Source of the DNA: Flavobacterium sp.
GTDB taxonomy: Bacteria > Bacteroidota > Bacteroidia > Flavobacteriales > Flavobacteriaceae
Direction of reading: 5' to 3'
Assembly (NCBI GenBank): GCA_017984035.1
Contig: JAGOAF010000029.1
Coordinates: 1 to 18,661, forward strand
Length of the DNA stretch: 18,661 nt
This document shows, one piece after another, positions 5,952 to 14,842 of this stretch. The translations under genes and the position numbers were made by a program. The notes beneath the pieces are model-generated. The model did no database searches. It was not told the DNA's origin and worked only from the letters and a program-made list of their open reading frames with translations. Within the stretch, counting starts at the first letter, position 1. Every line of letters starts with the position of its first letter.

Positions 5952-7223
5952 CTATTTTTGTTGTAACAATTCAATCCCTATAGCACATTGCAAACAGTTG
6001 CTTTTAGTACAATATTCATTTTTTAACTGTAGTAATGACTGACTCTCAAAAGCATTATTAGCCAAAAAACCAACTAACTTAAACTTATCCAAAACCGTAT
6101 TTTTTTCAGCTTTAATTTCTTTAAGCAATTGCAATACCTCTTCGGTTATTTCTCTACCTTGACTTTTGGCAAACGCAAATTGTAATGGTACAATAGTATT
6201 TATTATTAGTAAGTCTTTAAAAGAATTGGAAAGCGGTTTCTTTTTATATGGACTCAACCTGTCCAGTTGATAGTGCGTCAACCAGTAATGAGAAATAGAA
6301 CTGGATAAAATAGTCTCTATTTTTTTTACCGATCGCATTTCAATAAGATTGGAGAATAAATTTTGATTAGAATGATACAATGCTGCTAATTGCACCAAAC
6401 GTATCGTAGGAAAATTATCTGGCCGATGTTTAAAAAACTGAACATTCGCAATGATTGGCCGCTCCAGTTGGTATTTATTCAATAAATAATGATATCTAAA
6501 TTGTAAGTCAATAGCATAGGTATCTTCAACTGTGCCATTTAAAAATCCGGCTGAGCCCAAAAACAAGGATTCAAGATTTTCTAAATTAAAGGATTCCTTT
6601 CTAATTACTGAGAATGGAATCGCATTTGCAATTGCTAAAAAGCTTTCGCCGTTTGTATTAAGTCCAAAATTCTTTGCTAAAAGCAAGAATAGAACTGCTT
6701 CCCAATCCGAATTCGTTTGTTTAAGCAATTCTAAAATAGGTTTTGATTTTCGTTCTAAACGTTCAAAAAACAATCGTTCCAACCAATTATTTAGAATAAA
6801 ATCAGGAAATCCCTCCAGTTGGTTTTCGCAATATATCCAAGATTTTGGGGATCGCAAGGCAGTGTAGCTTTTTAGCAATTTAGGATCAACGTAAGATTGA
6901 AGTTCCAAAACGGGAATTTCGATATTATTTCTTCTGAAAATTTCAGCATCATGTTGCCAAACTACGTGAAGAATTACATTCTCATAAGCACTGTCTTGTT
7001 CGTGTTGATGATGATACCAATCCGATGAATTGATATGTATTTCAATATTACCTGCCCATTTTTGATTTCCTATGATTAGTTGAGCATTAAAAAAATCAGG
7101 ACCTGCTAATTCTAAATACTGTCCAACACTTACGATTAAAATGACCTCACCAGCAGTAGTTTTGAGATCTAAGGTATTGAACTTTTGAAATTTCCAAAGG
7201 TAATGTAGTAATTCTTCTTTCAT
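5952..7223 (-). CDS. DUF2851 family protein
   Basis: A 423-residue soluble protein recognised as DUF2851, a Bacteroidota-enriched family of unknown function. The conserved N-terminal block contains AGPDFFNAQL (40-49), WAGNIEIHINSSDW (56-69), then an H-x-H/D-rich run (YHHQHEQDSAY, 70-80) and NVILHVVW (82-89). The middle is helical and rich in Leu/Phe. The C-terminus has a compact cysteine group, Cys405-x4-Cys410-x2-Cys413, with one further Cys at 132. No signal peptide or membrane segment. The PD...E-x-H arrangement looks like a nuclease-type metal site, which is my inference only. Cotranscription with the PspC-like gene is likely; the porin gene ends 81 nt upstream. Confidence 0.85.
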   Translation of the reverse strand: MKEELLHYLWKFQKFNTLDLKTTAGEVILIVSVGQYLELAGPDFFNAQLIIGNQKWAGNIEIHINSSDWYHHQHEQDSAYENVILHVVWQHDAEIFRRNNIEIPVLELQSYVDPKLLKSYTALRSPKSWIYCENQLEGFPDFILNNWLERLFFERLERKSKPILELLKQTNSDWEAVLFLLLAKNFGLNTNGESFLAIANAIPFSVIRKESFNLENLESLFLGSAGFLNGTVEDTYAIDLQFRYHYLLNKYQLERPIIANVQFFKHRPDNFPTIRLVQLAALYHSNQNLFSNLIEMRSVKKIETILSSSISHYWLTHYQLDRLSPYKKKPLSNSFKDLLIINTIVPLQFAFAKSQGREITEEVLQLLKEIKAEKNTVLDKFKLVGFLANNAFESQSLLQLKNEYCTKSNCLQCAIGIELLQQK

Positions 7224-7304
7224 TCAGGGGGCTTTTAAATGAAAAACTAAGATACAAAAAAAAATAAATCGTATTAGCTCATTAAATAAGCCAGAGGTTT
7301 ACTA

Positions 7305-9275
7305 TTAATCAAAGAAATTCCAAGTCAATCCGAATCGAATAGTCATATCTCTGTACGGATTGTTCGGAGCTGAATAAAAAGTATTTCCTGTTAAAGAAGA
7401 ATTAAAGTGCTCGACTTTGAAGTAAATACGCGTACGCTGAATTTTAGCATTTATAAAAAAATCTAACATTGGATAATTCCCAATTTGTTTTTCTCTCTGT
7501 ACAAAAAATTCAGCAATTACAGGGTTGTAATCATTAGCATAATAGTTTGTAAAATAATTAAATACTACCCCAGTTTGCAAAAACAAAGCTTTTTTAAAGA
7601 AGAAATCTGTATAATAAATTGTATTTCTATTTACCAGTTCTGGCACATTCAAAACAGCTTCGTCTTGACCTACTTTTTGATATAAAACAGTCGTATCAAA
7701 AGCAAATTTTCCAAAGTTAAACTCTTTATTCATTTTCAAAGCAAGGTAATTGATTGTCCCAGCATACTGTGTTGGAGCAACAATTTGTGTTTGAGCATTT
7801 TTTTGAGTAATAGTAGCAACATCGTTAAAATACAAATGGTCCTTCAGTACTGAAAATTGTGCCGATGCAAATAGCCATGGTGTCGAAGCACTTACAGATA
7901 GCGAATTGATTTTTTCGTTTTTAAAATCATTACTCCAGTTATAAGCGACATAACTACTTTGATGAAGATTATAGTTATTATTGGGTAATTTATTTGCGTT
8001 TTGATATTGAAAAATAAATTGATTTTCGTCGTTTAAATCAAATTGCATTTTAGCTTCTAAATTTGATAAGGATTGATTCGTTATCGATCTAGAATATAAA
8101 AAAGAACTATCCCATTTGTTTTTTCTGTATTGGTATTGACCCCCTGCACTATTGATATTCATAGAAAGCGCATTAGGAACAGTTCGATCATCAAATACAA
8201 GAATCTGATTGTAATAATAATTCGATCTAAAATCATCTACAAAAAAATGAAACTTTCCAATTGTAGTATTTTCATATTCAACACCCACTTTGTTATACAT
8301 TTTATTGTATCGAGTTTGATCGTTGATTTCGCTTAATCTAAATGAATCCCCGAAACGATTGACAACAATACCATTAGCGCTAGAAGGTACTGTAAGTTGA
8401 TTGTATTCAAAAAACTTGTTTTCATAATTGAATTGGTGATTGAGATATAAATTATTAGCTCCTTTTTTCCTATTGAACATATAACTATGATCTAGAAATA
8501 GTCGCTTCCCTTTTAGAAAAGATTTGGCATCAGTTAGATATACTTCTAAACGTTGTCTGTTTTTATAATCTAGATTTTCACTTTCAAAATCATCAACAGT
8601 GGTTATACCTCCATTTTCTTCATTCAAAATATCCTGCTGAGTAAAGTGAGCGTTTAGAAAATACTTTTTATCCAATGAATGGTAACTTACTGTAAAACGA
8701 AAATTACCAATACTTGCTAATTGATTAATGTATTTTCCAACAGATCTCAAACCTCTATATGCTAACGAAAAATTTAAATTAGGCGCCGTATTTATTGCAA
8801 TATAAGAATCTACAGACTGCCCTTTTTGTTGGGTAGATTTAAAATACAATTCCGTTGTAGGAGTTGCTACTGAAGCATATTGAATTTGATTGGCTTCAAT
8901 AAAATTAAAATGCTTGGCAGTAAAACCAAATTCAGGCAATGGTGTTGTCGAGATCAAACTATAATCTAAAGTAGTATAGGTTTGACCATCATTCGCAAAA
9001 GGCAACAAACCAAAAATATCTCTTCGAAGATAATTATGACTGTATTCTTTTTGAATCGTCAAAGACGTATCAATATAAGTAGTGTCCTTTTCTAAAGTAA
9101 TTGTGCGATACAAGTCAATACTTGCAACTTTTTTGGGTTGTTTTGTTTTCGAACTATCTGAATTACGTTCATATTTAGTATTGAAATCTAGCCCTCTAGA
9201 TTTGTTTTGAGCAAACAAAAAAGAAGAAAAAAATATCAATACAATAATACAAGGCATTCTCATGAAGTAAGACAT
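7305..9275 (-). CDS. Putative outer-membrane porin (Porin_10-like beta-barrel)
   Basis: A 656-residue exported protein. A signal peptide (hydrophobic core CIIVLIFFSSFLFA, likely cut before Gln23) precedes a polar region with a Thr/Asp-rich segment (LYRTITLEKDTTYIDTSLTI). A long series of alternating aromatic/polar beta strands then ends in an aromatic-rich C-terminal strand, IRFGLTWNFFD, as expected for outer-membrane barrels. The sequence resembles the Bacteroidota 'putative porin' family (Pfam Porin_10); substrate is unknown. The ATG at 9275 is about 13 nt downstream of the predicted start site, favouring it over Met5 or Met7. It has its own promoter just after the SusCD terminator and so is not part of that unit. 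Confidence 0.82.
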   Translation of the reverse strand: MSYFMRMPCIIVLIFFSSFLFAQNKSRGLDFNTKYERNSDSSKTKQPKKVASIDLYRTITLEKDTTYIDTSLTIQKEYSHNYLRRDIFGLLPFANDGQTYTTLDYSLISTTPLPEFGFTAKHFNFIEANQIQYASVATPTTELYFKSTQQKGQSVDSYIAINTAPNLNFSLAYRGLRSVGKYINQLASIGNFRFTVSYHSLDKKYFLNAHFTQQDILNEENGGITTVDDFESENLDYKNRQRLEVYLTDAKSFLKGKRLFLDHSYMFNRKKGANNLYLNHQFNYENKFFEYNQLTVPSSANGIVVNRFGDSFRLSEINDQTRYNKMYNKVGVEYENTTIGKFHFFVDDFRSNYYYNQILVFDDRTVPNALSMNINSAGGQYQYRKNKWDSSFLYSRSITNQSLSNLEAKMQFDLNDENQFIFQYQNANKLPNNNYNLHQSSYVAYNWSNDFKNEKINSLSVSASTPWLFASAQFSVLKDHLYFNDVATITQKNAQTQIVAPTQYAGTINYLALKMNKEFNFGKFAFDTTVLYQKVGQDEAVLNVPELVNRNTIYYTDFFFKKALFLQTGVVFNYFTNYYANDYNPVIAEFFVQREKQIGNYPMLDFFINAKIQRTRIYFKVEHFNSSLTGNTFYSAPNNPYRDMTIRFGLTWNFFD

Positions 9276-9294
9276 TTATAGTTCAATAGTTTCG

Positions 9295-9302
9295 CAAAGG
9301 TA
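9295..9302 (-). promoter_or_regulatory. Promoter -7 element of the porin gene
   Basis: TACCTTTG (9302..9295) on the minus strand is an exact TAnnTTTG match 19 nt before the ATG. About 19 nt upstream there is no TTTG, only the T-run that also serves as the U-tract of the susD terminator, so the -33 element is weak. Confidence 0.6.
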
Positions 9303-9318
9303 ATTGATAATTGGGGAT

Positions 9319-9353
9319 AAAAAAAACAGCAGTAAACATCTGCTTACTGCTGT
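9319..9353 (-). terminator. Intrinsic terminator of the SusC/SusD unit
   Basis: On the minus strand, ACAGCAGTAA (9353..9344) pairs with TTACTGCTGT (9335..9326), giving a 10-bp perfect stem with an 8-nt loop. The U run (9326..9319) follows directly, 44 nt after the susD stop codon. Confidence 0.92.
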
Positions 9354-9396
9354 CTAAAATTTATTGAAATTTTAATTCAAATAGAATTCAAAAGTA

Positions 9397-10860
9397 TTAT
9401 GGTCTAGTATCCCAAAATACTTTAACATTCATTCCTGATTTTTGAGTTACATTTCCTCCGTTCAAATCAATTTCATTTTGAGGATAATACAAAGATCTTG
9501 GAACAAAAGAAACTACTGCATTACTTGGAGGAGTTATAGCAGGATAACCTGTTCTTCTCCAATCTGACCATGGCTCTAACACCACACCGTAGTTAGCAAT
9601 ATATTTCTCATTAATAATTTGCTCTAATTTTTGAGCAGCAGATCCAGACAATGTCCCATTAGCAGCAATATAAGCTGTGATATCAGCTGCAGCTACTCCA
9701 GCTTCTTCCATAGAAGCTTTAATACCAGCTTGGAAAAATGCCTCAGCATCACCAGCAGAACTAAATCTCAAAGCAGCCTCAGCTCTAATGAAGTTGTATT
9801 CAGCAAAAGTTAGCATTCTAATTGGCGCAGCACCAGAATAAGAAGTTCCAGATAAGGTTCCTCTTAAATACGTATGCAATTTAGAATATAATGCAGCATT
9901 AGATGCAGCACCTCCTACAGCACCAACGTATAAACCAGATGCAGCAGGTAATTGAGTAAAGTAAAACTGACGTCTTGGATCAGTTTTAGCATTCATCATA
10001 CCTACCAATTTAGCATTTGCAACCAAATAATTAGGTCTAGATGTTTCAAACTGATCAATCGGATTTCTAGCTCCAGCAGCGTCAACAAAGTTCATTTTAA
10101 AACTGTCTGCATTACTAGCAATAAAAGGAGCAGAAGCAGCAATTAATGCGTCTATTTTACTTTTTGCAAATGCAGCATCTTTCTCACTGTAATGCAAGAA
10201 AATACGAAGTTTTAAAGTGTTAGCAAATTTAATCCAGTTGTTTTTTGTTGTAGAAAATGTCCCTGGAAAAATATTACTGTTTGTTCCTGGAGAAATTGTA
10301 GAAGAAGTAGCACTTACTTCAGCAATTCCCTCATCTAATAATTTAACAATATTAGTATAGATTTCTGAATCCGCATCATACTTTGGTTTTGTATTAGCAG
10401 TCAATTTTTGTGTCTCAGAATAAGGAATACTCCCCCAAGTGTCAACAGCAATCTGATACGTATATGCTTTTAATATTTTAGCCACCCCTGAATAGTGAGG
10501 GCTTTTTGTTGCAGTCGCAGTAGTAATAATATTTTCCGCATCATTTAAAATAGTTGCGTAAATAGAATTCCAAACGTTATTTTGATCAGAACCAGTAATT
10601 AAATACTGTTCGTACTGTTGTGTTTGATTCAAAGCACCAGTACTTTGTCCTGAATATTGTTGCATGATTAAAGAGGAATACCTATTTAAATCACTACCTG
10701 ACATAAAACCAACATTCACAGTTAAATTGGAAAGTTGTTGTGCTATAGGTGCCTCGATAAGGTTGTCTGGATCTTGATTGATATCACCAAATTCACAGCT
10801 ACTTGTAAAAAAAGCAGCTAAGAATAGTGAAGCAATTATTGATTTTTTTATATTTTTCAT
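9397..10860 (-). CDS. SusD/RagB-family surface lipoprotein (SusD-like_2 type)
   Basis: A 487-residue lipoprotein that would form the extracellular lid of a SusC channel and capture the substrate. The signal sequence ends in a lipobox-like FFTSSC with Cys22 as lipidation site. The mature start CEFGDINQDPDNL is typical for SusD proteins, as is the helical, TPR-like composition with Ala-rich helices (FAEYNFIRAEAALRF) and the NEKYIANYGVVLEPWSDWRR segment. The latter segment and overall length fit the SusD-like_2 group rather than starch-type SusD. Its start is 15 nt after the susC stop, a tight pair. Ligand class (oligosaccharide, peptide or other) cannot be read from sequence, and no neighbouring hydrolase gives a hint. 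Confidence 0.93.
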   Translation of the reverse strand: MKNIKKSIIASLFLAAFFTSSCEFGDINQDPDNLIEAPIAQQLSNLTVNVGFMSGSDLNRYSSLIMQQYSGQSTGALNQTQQYEQYLITGSDQNNVWNSIYATILNDAENIITTATATKSPHYSGVAKILKAYTYQIAVDTWGSIPYSETQKLTANTKPKYDADSEIYTNIVKLLDEGIAEVSATSSTISPGTNSNIFPGTFSTTKNNWIKFANTLKLRIFLHYSEKDAAFAKSKIDALIAASAPFIASNADSFKMNFVDAAGARNPIDQFETSRPNYLVANAKLVGMMNAKTDPRRQFYFTQLPAASGLYVGAVGGAASNAALYSKLHTYLRGTLSGTSYSGAAPIRMLTFAEYNFIRAEAALRFSSAGDAEAFFQAGIKASMEEAGVAAADITAYIAANGTLSGSAAQKLEQIINEKYIANYGVVLEPWSDWRRTGYPAITPPSNAVVSFVPRSLYYPQNEIDLNGGNVTQKSGMNVKVFWDTRP

Positions 10861-10875
10861 AATTCAAATTTAAAA

Positions 10876-13800
10876 TTAGAATACTAAATTAACGTTTAGA
10901 CCAAATGTTCTAGAGTTTGGCAATGAATTGAATTCCAAACCTTGTGCATTACTAATACCTAAAGCGTTTTGCTCTGGATCAAAATGTGGGTAATTTGGAG
11001 CATTCAAGAAAAGGTTTCTTCCAAAAACACCTAACTCAACTTGTTTGAAAGGAGAATTAGCCAATACTTTAGAAGATAATTTATAATTCAAAGCCATCTC
11101 TCTAACTCTAAACCATGATGTATCATAGATATATCCTTCAGCAGCAACATATTTACCTGAATTACCATAGTAATTTTGTGCATTAACTTTAATAGTGTTT
11201 GGTTGACCAGCATTAGCACCAGAAGCATAAACACCTTCGTATAAATACGGTGTGTTAGCTGATCCATCTGCATTAAATCTTGCAAACTCTGCTGTTTCAA
11301 TCGCAACACCATTTCTTTGAACATCAGCAATATTTCTAGAATATTGTTGTCCGCCTTCTCTAACATCTAACAATACGAATAAACTTAAGTTTTTGTATGC
11401 AAATGTATTTGTGATACCCATTGTGAATTTTGGATTTGGATTTCCAATTTTTTGAACACCAGCAGTAGCTAATGGTAAACCTGTAGCTGGGTTGATTAAC
11501 AATTTACCAGCAGCATTACGTTGGTATGCATTTCCGTAAATTTGTCCGTATTCATCACCTGCAACTAATCTAATGTTTGGTGTAGTAAATCCTCCTAAAA
11601 AGATATTTGTTACTCCTGGAGCTAATTCATCTACCATAGATTTAAATTGAGTATAGTTTACACCCAAATCCCAAGAGAAATTAGCTGTTTTAATTGGCGT
11701 ACCAGAAACTAACAACTCCAAACCTTTTGTAGATAATTTACCCGCATTTTTTAAAGCAGACGTAACCCCAGATGTTCCTGAAACTGGTACATATAAAATT
11801 ACATTACGTGTATTACGGTTGTACAAAGTAGCATCAACTGTCAATCTATTATTAAAGAAAGCAAGGTCAGCACCAAAAGATACCTCTCTTGTAAACTCAG
11901 GTGTTAATTCATTGTTTCCAGCAGTATTACTCAAAGTAAATCCAGCTTGTGAATTAAAAGGAAAGTTGATTACTGGACCAAAACCATCTGATGCACCAGC
12001 ACCAACAAAGTATGAATCGGTTCCGTAAGCAGGAGCTCCTTTTCCAACTTCTCCAACACTCGCTCTGAATTTAATTAAGTTAATTTTATCATTTTTAAGT
12101 CCTGAAAACGCTTCAGTAAGAACAAAACTTCCTGAAACTGCAGGGTAAAAAATTGAATTATTATCTGCAGCTAACGTTGAAGACCAGTCATTTCTAGCTT
12201 TTACGTTAAGTGATAAGAATTTTTTATATTCAACAGCAACATCGGCAAATACACCAAATAATTTAGTATTTGAAGTACCCGTTGAAGGAACATAAGTCAA
12301 TGCATTTTTAATGTTATTAAAAGTTGGAACAACTAGACCGTAACCGAATACAGAAGATGAGAAACTATGGTTACTGTTAAATTCATTACCAATACTTCCA
12401 GTAACAGCAAAGTCACCAAATTTTTTGTTTGCATTTAATGTAAAGTAAGAGTTTAAGTTGTGAACATTTTGATTAGCATCAACAATACCACCAACTCCAT
12501 TTCCAGCAGAACCTGTAAATCCTCCACCTCTATTTCCTTTTTCGTCAAATCCTTTACTTCTTAAGTGATAAAAATCAGATCCAATTCTGAAATCAGCATT
12601 TAACCAAGAATTAAACTCATAACGTGCATTAACATTGGCAATAACTCTATTTACTCTATCAGAGTATTTGTTGTTTTTGATAGTCCAATATGGGTTATCT
12701 TCACCTCCAAAATAAGTTTGACCTCCAGTTGCATTTTCGAAAGGCAAACCAGTTAAATCATACGATCTTGGTGTAATATATGCTCTAAAAAGAGGATTAG
12801 ATAATTGATTCCCTTGTAAGGTTCTATTTGAATTATTGTTTGTATAAGCCATAGAAGCTCCAATATTCAATTTATCATTTACTTGAGTGCTTCCACTAAA
12901 AGTAAGGTTATTACGATTTAACTTGTTGTTATCAATTACATAAGTCTCTTGAGTATTTCCGTAAGCAATTCTATAAGTAGATTTTGCTGAACCTCCACTG
13001 AAACTTAAGTTACTTTGTTGCGTAATAGATGTTTTGAAGATATCTTTTACGTTATTTGGATACGCTTGTAACATTTCATCATTACCAAATGAATTTTTCA
13101 CTGTTTGTCCAGCGATTTTTGGTCCCCATGAAGTAGACAATGCATTTCCATAAATACCATTATTTCCTTGAGCATATTCATTTTGATACTCTGGTAAACG
13201 GTTTACGTTTCCAACGTTAGTACTTGAGTTGAAAGTAATTGTTGAAGTTTCACCTTTTTGACCTTTTTTAGTAGTGATCAAAATTACACCTGAAGCACCT
13301 CTAGATCCATAAAGAGCTGTAGAAGCTGCATCTTTCAATACAACGATATTTTCAATATCATCAGGATTAATATCAATGGCACGGTTTGAAAGTGAAGGTC
13401 CTGTTTGTAATGGAGTAGCTCCACCACTATTATCAATAGGCACACCATCAACTACATACAAAGGTTGGTTACTTCCTGTAAAAGTAGTAAAACCTCTAAT
13501 GATCACACTAGAACCTGTAAATGCACCACCTGATCCAGATACACGTACACCCGCTACTTTACCAGATAATTGGTTAGTAACGTTAGTCGATTTAGCAGCT
13601 GTTAATTCAGCAGCATCAATCTTTGATGTAGAGTACCCAAGAGACTTACGGTCTCTTTTAATACCAAATGATGTAACCACTACTTCGTTAAGTGCATTAC
13701 CTGCTTGCAATTTGAAGTTTACAGTATTTGTAGCTCCTACCTTAGCAGATGCTTCTTGCATCCCTACAAAAGAAACTACCAATACATCTCCCGTTTTTGC

Positions 13801-13989
13801 TTTGATAGAAAACTTACCATCAAAGTCTGTTTGAACACCATTTTTTGTTCCCTTAACTACAACGTTAGCCCCTGGAATAGGACCCGAAGCGTCAGAAACA
13901 ACTCCCGAAACTGCTTTCTCTTGTGCAAAAGAAAACTGTACAGATAACGCTACTAAAAGCGTGAAAATCCATTTCATTTTGAATTTCAT
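10876..13989 (-). CDS. SusC/RagA-family TonB-dependent outer-membrane receptor
   Basis: A 1037-residue TonB-dependent transporter. Order of parts: signal peptide (1-22, ALSVQFSFA then Gln); a carboxypeptidase-regulatory-like beta-sandwich (about 26-97; GVVSDASGPIPGANVVVKGT, FDGKFSI, VVSFVGMQ); TonB-box-like NEVVVTSFG (101-109); plug domain with SGKVAGVRV and QPLYVVDGVPID (175-186); and the SusC hallmark DIENIVVLKDAASTALYGSR (211-230). A 22-strand-type barrel closes with FGLNVNLVF. There is no N-terminal STN signalling domain, so it is not expected to talk to a FecR-type anti-sigma factor, and none is encoded nearby. It pairs with the SusD protein downstream. Met5 is an alternative start. A promoter lies about 30 nt upstream. 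Confidence 0.95.
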   Translation of the reverse strand: MKFKMKWIFTLLVALSVQFSFAQEKAVSGVVSDASGPIPGANVVVKGTKNGVQTDFDGKFSIKAKTGDVLVVSFVGMQEASAKVGATNTVNFKLQAGNALNEVVVTSFGIKRDRKSLGYSTSKIDAAELTAAKSTNVTNQLSGKVAGVRVSGSGGAFTGSSVIIRGFTTFTGSNQPLYVVDGVPIDNSGGATPLQTGPSLSNRAIDINPDDIENIVVLKDAASTALYGSRGASGVILITTKKGQKGETSTITFNSSTNVGNVNRLPEYQNEYAQGNNGIYGNALSTSWGPKIAGQTVKNSFGNDEMLQAYPNNVKDIFKTSITQQSNLSFSGGSAKSTYRIAYGNTQETYVIDNNKLNRNNLTFSGSTQVNDKLNIGASMAYTNNNSNRTLQGNQLSNPLFRAYITPRSYDLTGLPFENATGGQTYFGGEDNPYWTIKNNKYSDRVNRVIANVNARYEFNSWLNADFRIGSDFYHLRSKGFDEKGNRGGGFTGSAGNGVGGIVDANQNVHNLNSYFTLNANKKFGDFAVTGSIGNEFNSNHSFSSSVFGYGLVVPTFNNIKNALTYVPSTGTSNTKLFGVFADVAVEYKKFLSLNVKARNDWSSTLAADNNSIFYPAVSGSFVLTEAFSGLKNDKINLIKFRASVGEVGKGAPAYGTDSYFVGAGASDGFGPVINFPFNSQAGFTLSNTAGNNELTPEFTREVSFGADLAFFNNRLTVDATLYNRNTRNVILYVPVSGTSGVTSALKNAGKLSTKGLELLVSGTPIKTANFSWDLGVNYTQFKSMVDELAPGVTNIFLGGFTTPNIRLVAGDEYGQIYGNAYQRNAAGKLLINPATGLPLATAGVQKIGNPNPKFTMGITNTFAYKNLSLFVLLDVREGGQQYSRNIADVQRNGVAIETAEFARFNADGSANTPYLYEGVYASGANAGQPNTIKVNAQNYYGNSGKYVAAEGYIYDTSWFRVREMALNYKLSSKVLANSPFKQVELGVFGRNLFLNAPNYPHFDPEQNALGISNAQGLEFNSLPNSRTFGLNVNLVF

Positions 13990-14016
13990 GTTAAATTAAT
14001 TTTGAATTAGTTGAAA

Positions 14017-14047
14017 CAAAAATCTTAATTATTTCTTAATAAACAAA
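14017..14047 (-). promoter_or_regulatory. Probable promoter of the SusC/SusD unit
   Basis: The minus strand has TTTG (14047..14044), exactly 19 nt, then GATTTTTG (14024..14017), one base off TAnnTTTG. This would give a leader of about 20-25 nt before the susC ATG. The rest of the spacer to rnhB (14048-14198) is AT-rich and shows nothing else I can name. Confidence 0.5.
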
Positions 14048-14198
14048 CATTTAATATGAAAAAAATTAATTTAACATTTGTTGAACTTCAAAAAAACACA
14101 TAATGTAAAATTTATTGTGTTTTATTTCATTATTATTTTAATTGAATAAAAACTAGAATAAAATATTTTAAATCTTTAGTATATTCTTGAGCATCTAT

Positions 14199-14206
14199 TA
14201 TTTTTG
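14199..14206 (+). promoter_or_regulatory. Promoter -7 element of rnhB
   Basis: TATTTTTG is an exact TAnnTTTG match, with TTTA 20 nt upstream (14175-14178) as a near -33 element. The start site would be about 14211-14213, leaving a leader of about 12 nt, consistent with the absence of a Shine-Dalgarno sequence. Confidence 0.6.
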
Positions 14207-14223
14207 TATTCAAAACACATTCC

Positions 14224-14823
14224 ATGCTCTCACTTAATTTTTCATCCTTTTTATTGGAAACCGGAACAGATGAAGCTGGTCGTGGTTGTCTAGCCGGTCC
14301 TGTAACTGCAGCCGCTGTCATTTTGCCTGCCCATTTTGAGAATTCGATTTTGAATGATAGCAAACAATTGTCTGAAAGAGCCAGAGAAAAATTACGTCCT
14401 ATTATAGAAGCACAAGCAGTTTCATTTGCAGTTACTCATTTAGAACCCATTATCATTGACGAAATCAATATTCTAAATGCTTCAATCAAAGCCATGCAAG
14501 AAAGCATTTTGAATTTGAATCCAAAACCGGAATATATTATTGTAGATGGCAATCGGTTTAAACCAGTTTTAGATATTCCGCACAGTTGTATTGTAAAAGG
14601 AGATGCCAAATTTATGAGTATTGCTGCCGCTTCAGTTTTGGCAAAAACCTACCGAGATGAGTACATGAATCGAATTCACGAGGAATTTCCCATGTACAAC
14701 TGGAAACAAAACAAAGGCTACCCAACTCAAGAACACCGGGAGGCTATCCGAAAATACGGGGTAACTAAATACCACCGAATGAGTTTTAGATTGTTGCCTG
14801 AGCAATTAAAATTAGATATTTAA
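14224..14823 (+). CDS. rnhB: Ribonuclease HII
   Basis: A 199-residue enzyme that cuts the RNA strand of RNA-DNA hybrids and single ribonucleotides in duplex DNA (ribonucleotide excision repair, primer removal). The RNase HII catalytic DEDD set is complete: Asp16 and Glu17 in [14 protein letters not shown], Asp108 in IIVDGNRF, and Asp127 in [20 protein letters not shown]. The DSKQLS motif (45-50) is also present. Length is normal for the family. The ATG at 14224 is the first in-frame start after the promoter. It runs convergently with lipB, the stops being only about 19 nt apart, and no terminator hairpin is visible between them. Confidence 0.97.
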   Translation: MLSLNFSSFLLETGTDEAGRGCLAGPVTAAAVILPAHFENSILNDSKQLSERAREKLRPIIEAQAVSFAVTHLEPIIIDEINILNASIKAMQESILNLNPKPEYIIVDGNRFKPVLDIPHSCIVKGDAKFMSIAAASVLAKTYRDEYMNRIHEEFPMYNWKQNKGYPTQEHREAIRKYGVTKYHRMSFRLLPEQLKLDI

Positions 14824-14842
14824 ATCTGAGACCTATTTCGAA

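Noticed and set aside
6532..6867. Plus-strand open frame of 111 codons antisense to the DUF2851 gene
   Set aside because: Entirely inside a recognised family gene on the other strand, with low-complexity Lys/Ser/Phe composition and no family resemblance.
7224..7304. Weak hairpin GCTTA-TTTAA-TGAGC between the porin and DUF2851 genes as a terminator
   Set aside because: Only five pairs, one of them G.U, and the T-run starts about 11 nt after the stem, so it is not convincing; a promoter for the DUF2851 gene is also not clear here.
13376..13834. Plus-strand open frame of 152 codons antisense to susC
   Set aside because: It lies fully within the strongly supported plug region of SusC, has no recognisable domain and no promoter-like element, and its composition is that of a reverse-complement shadow.
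14133..14363. Minus-strand 76-codon frame antisense to the start of rnhB
   Set aside because: It overlaps the conserved RNase HII catalytic region on the opposite strand and the rnhB promoter; no independent support.
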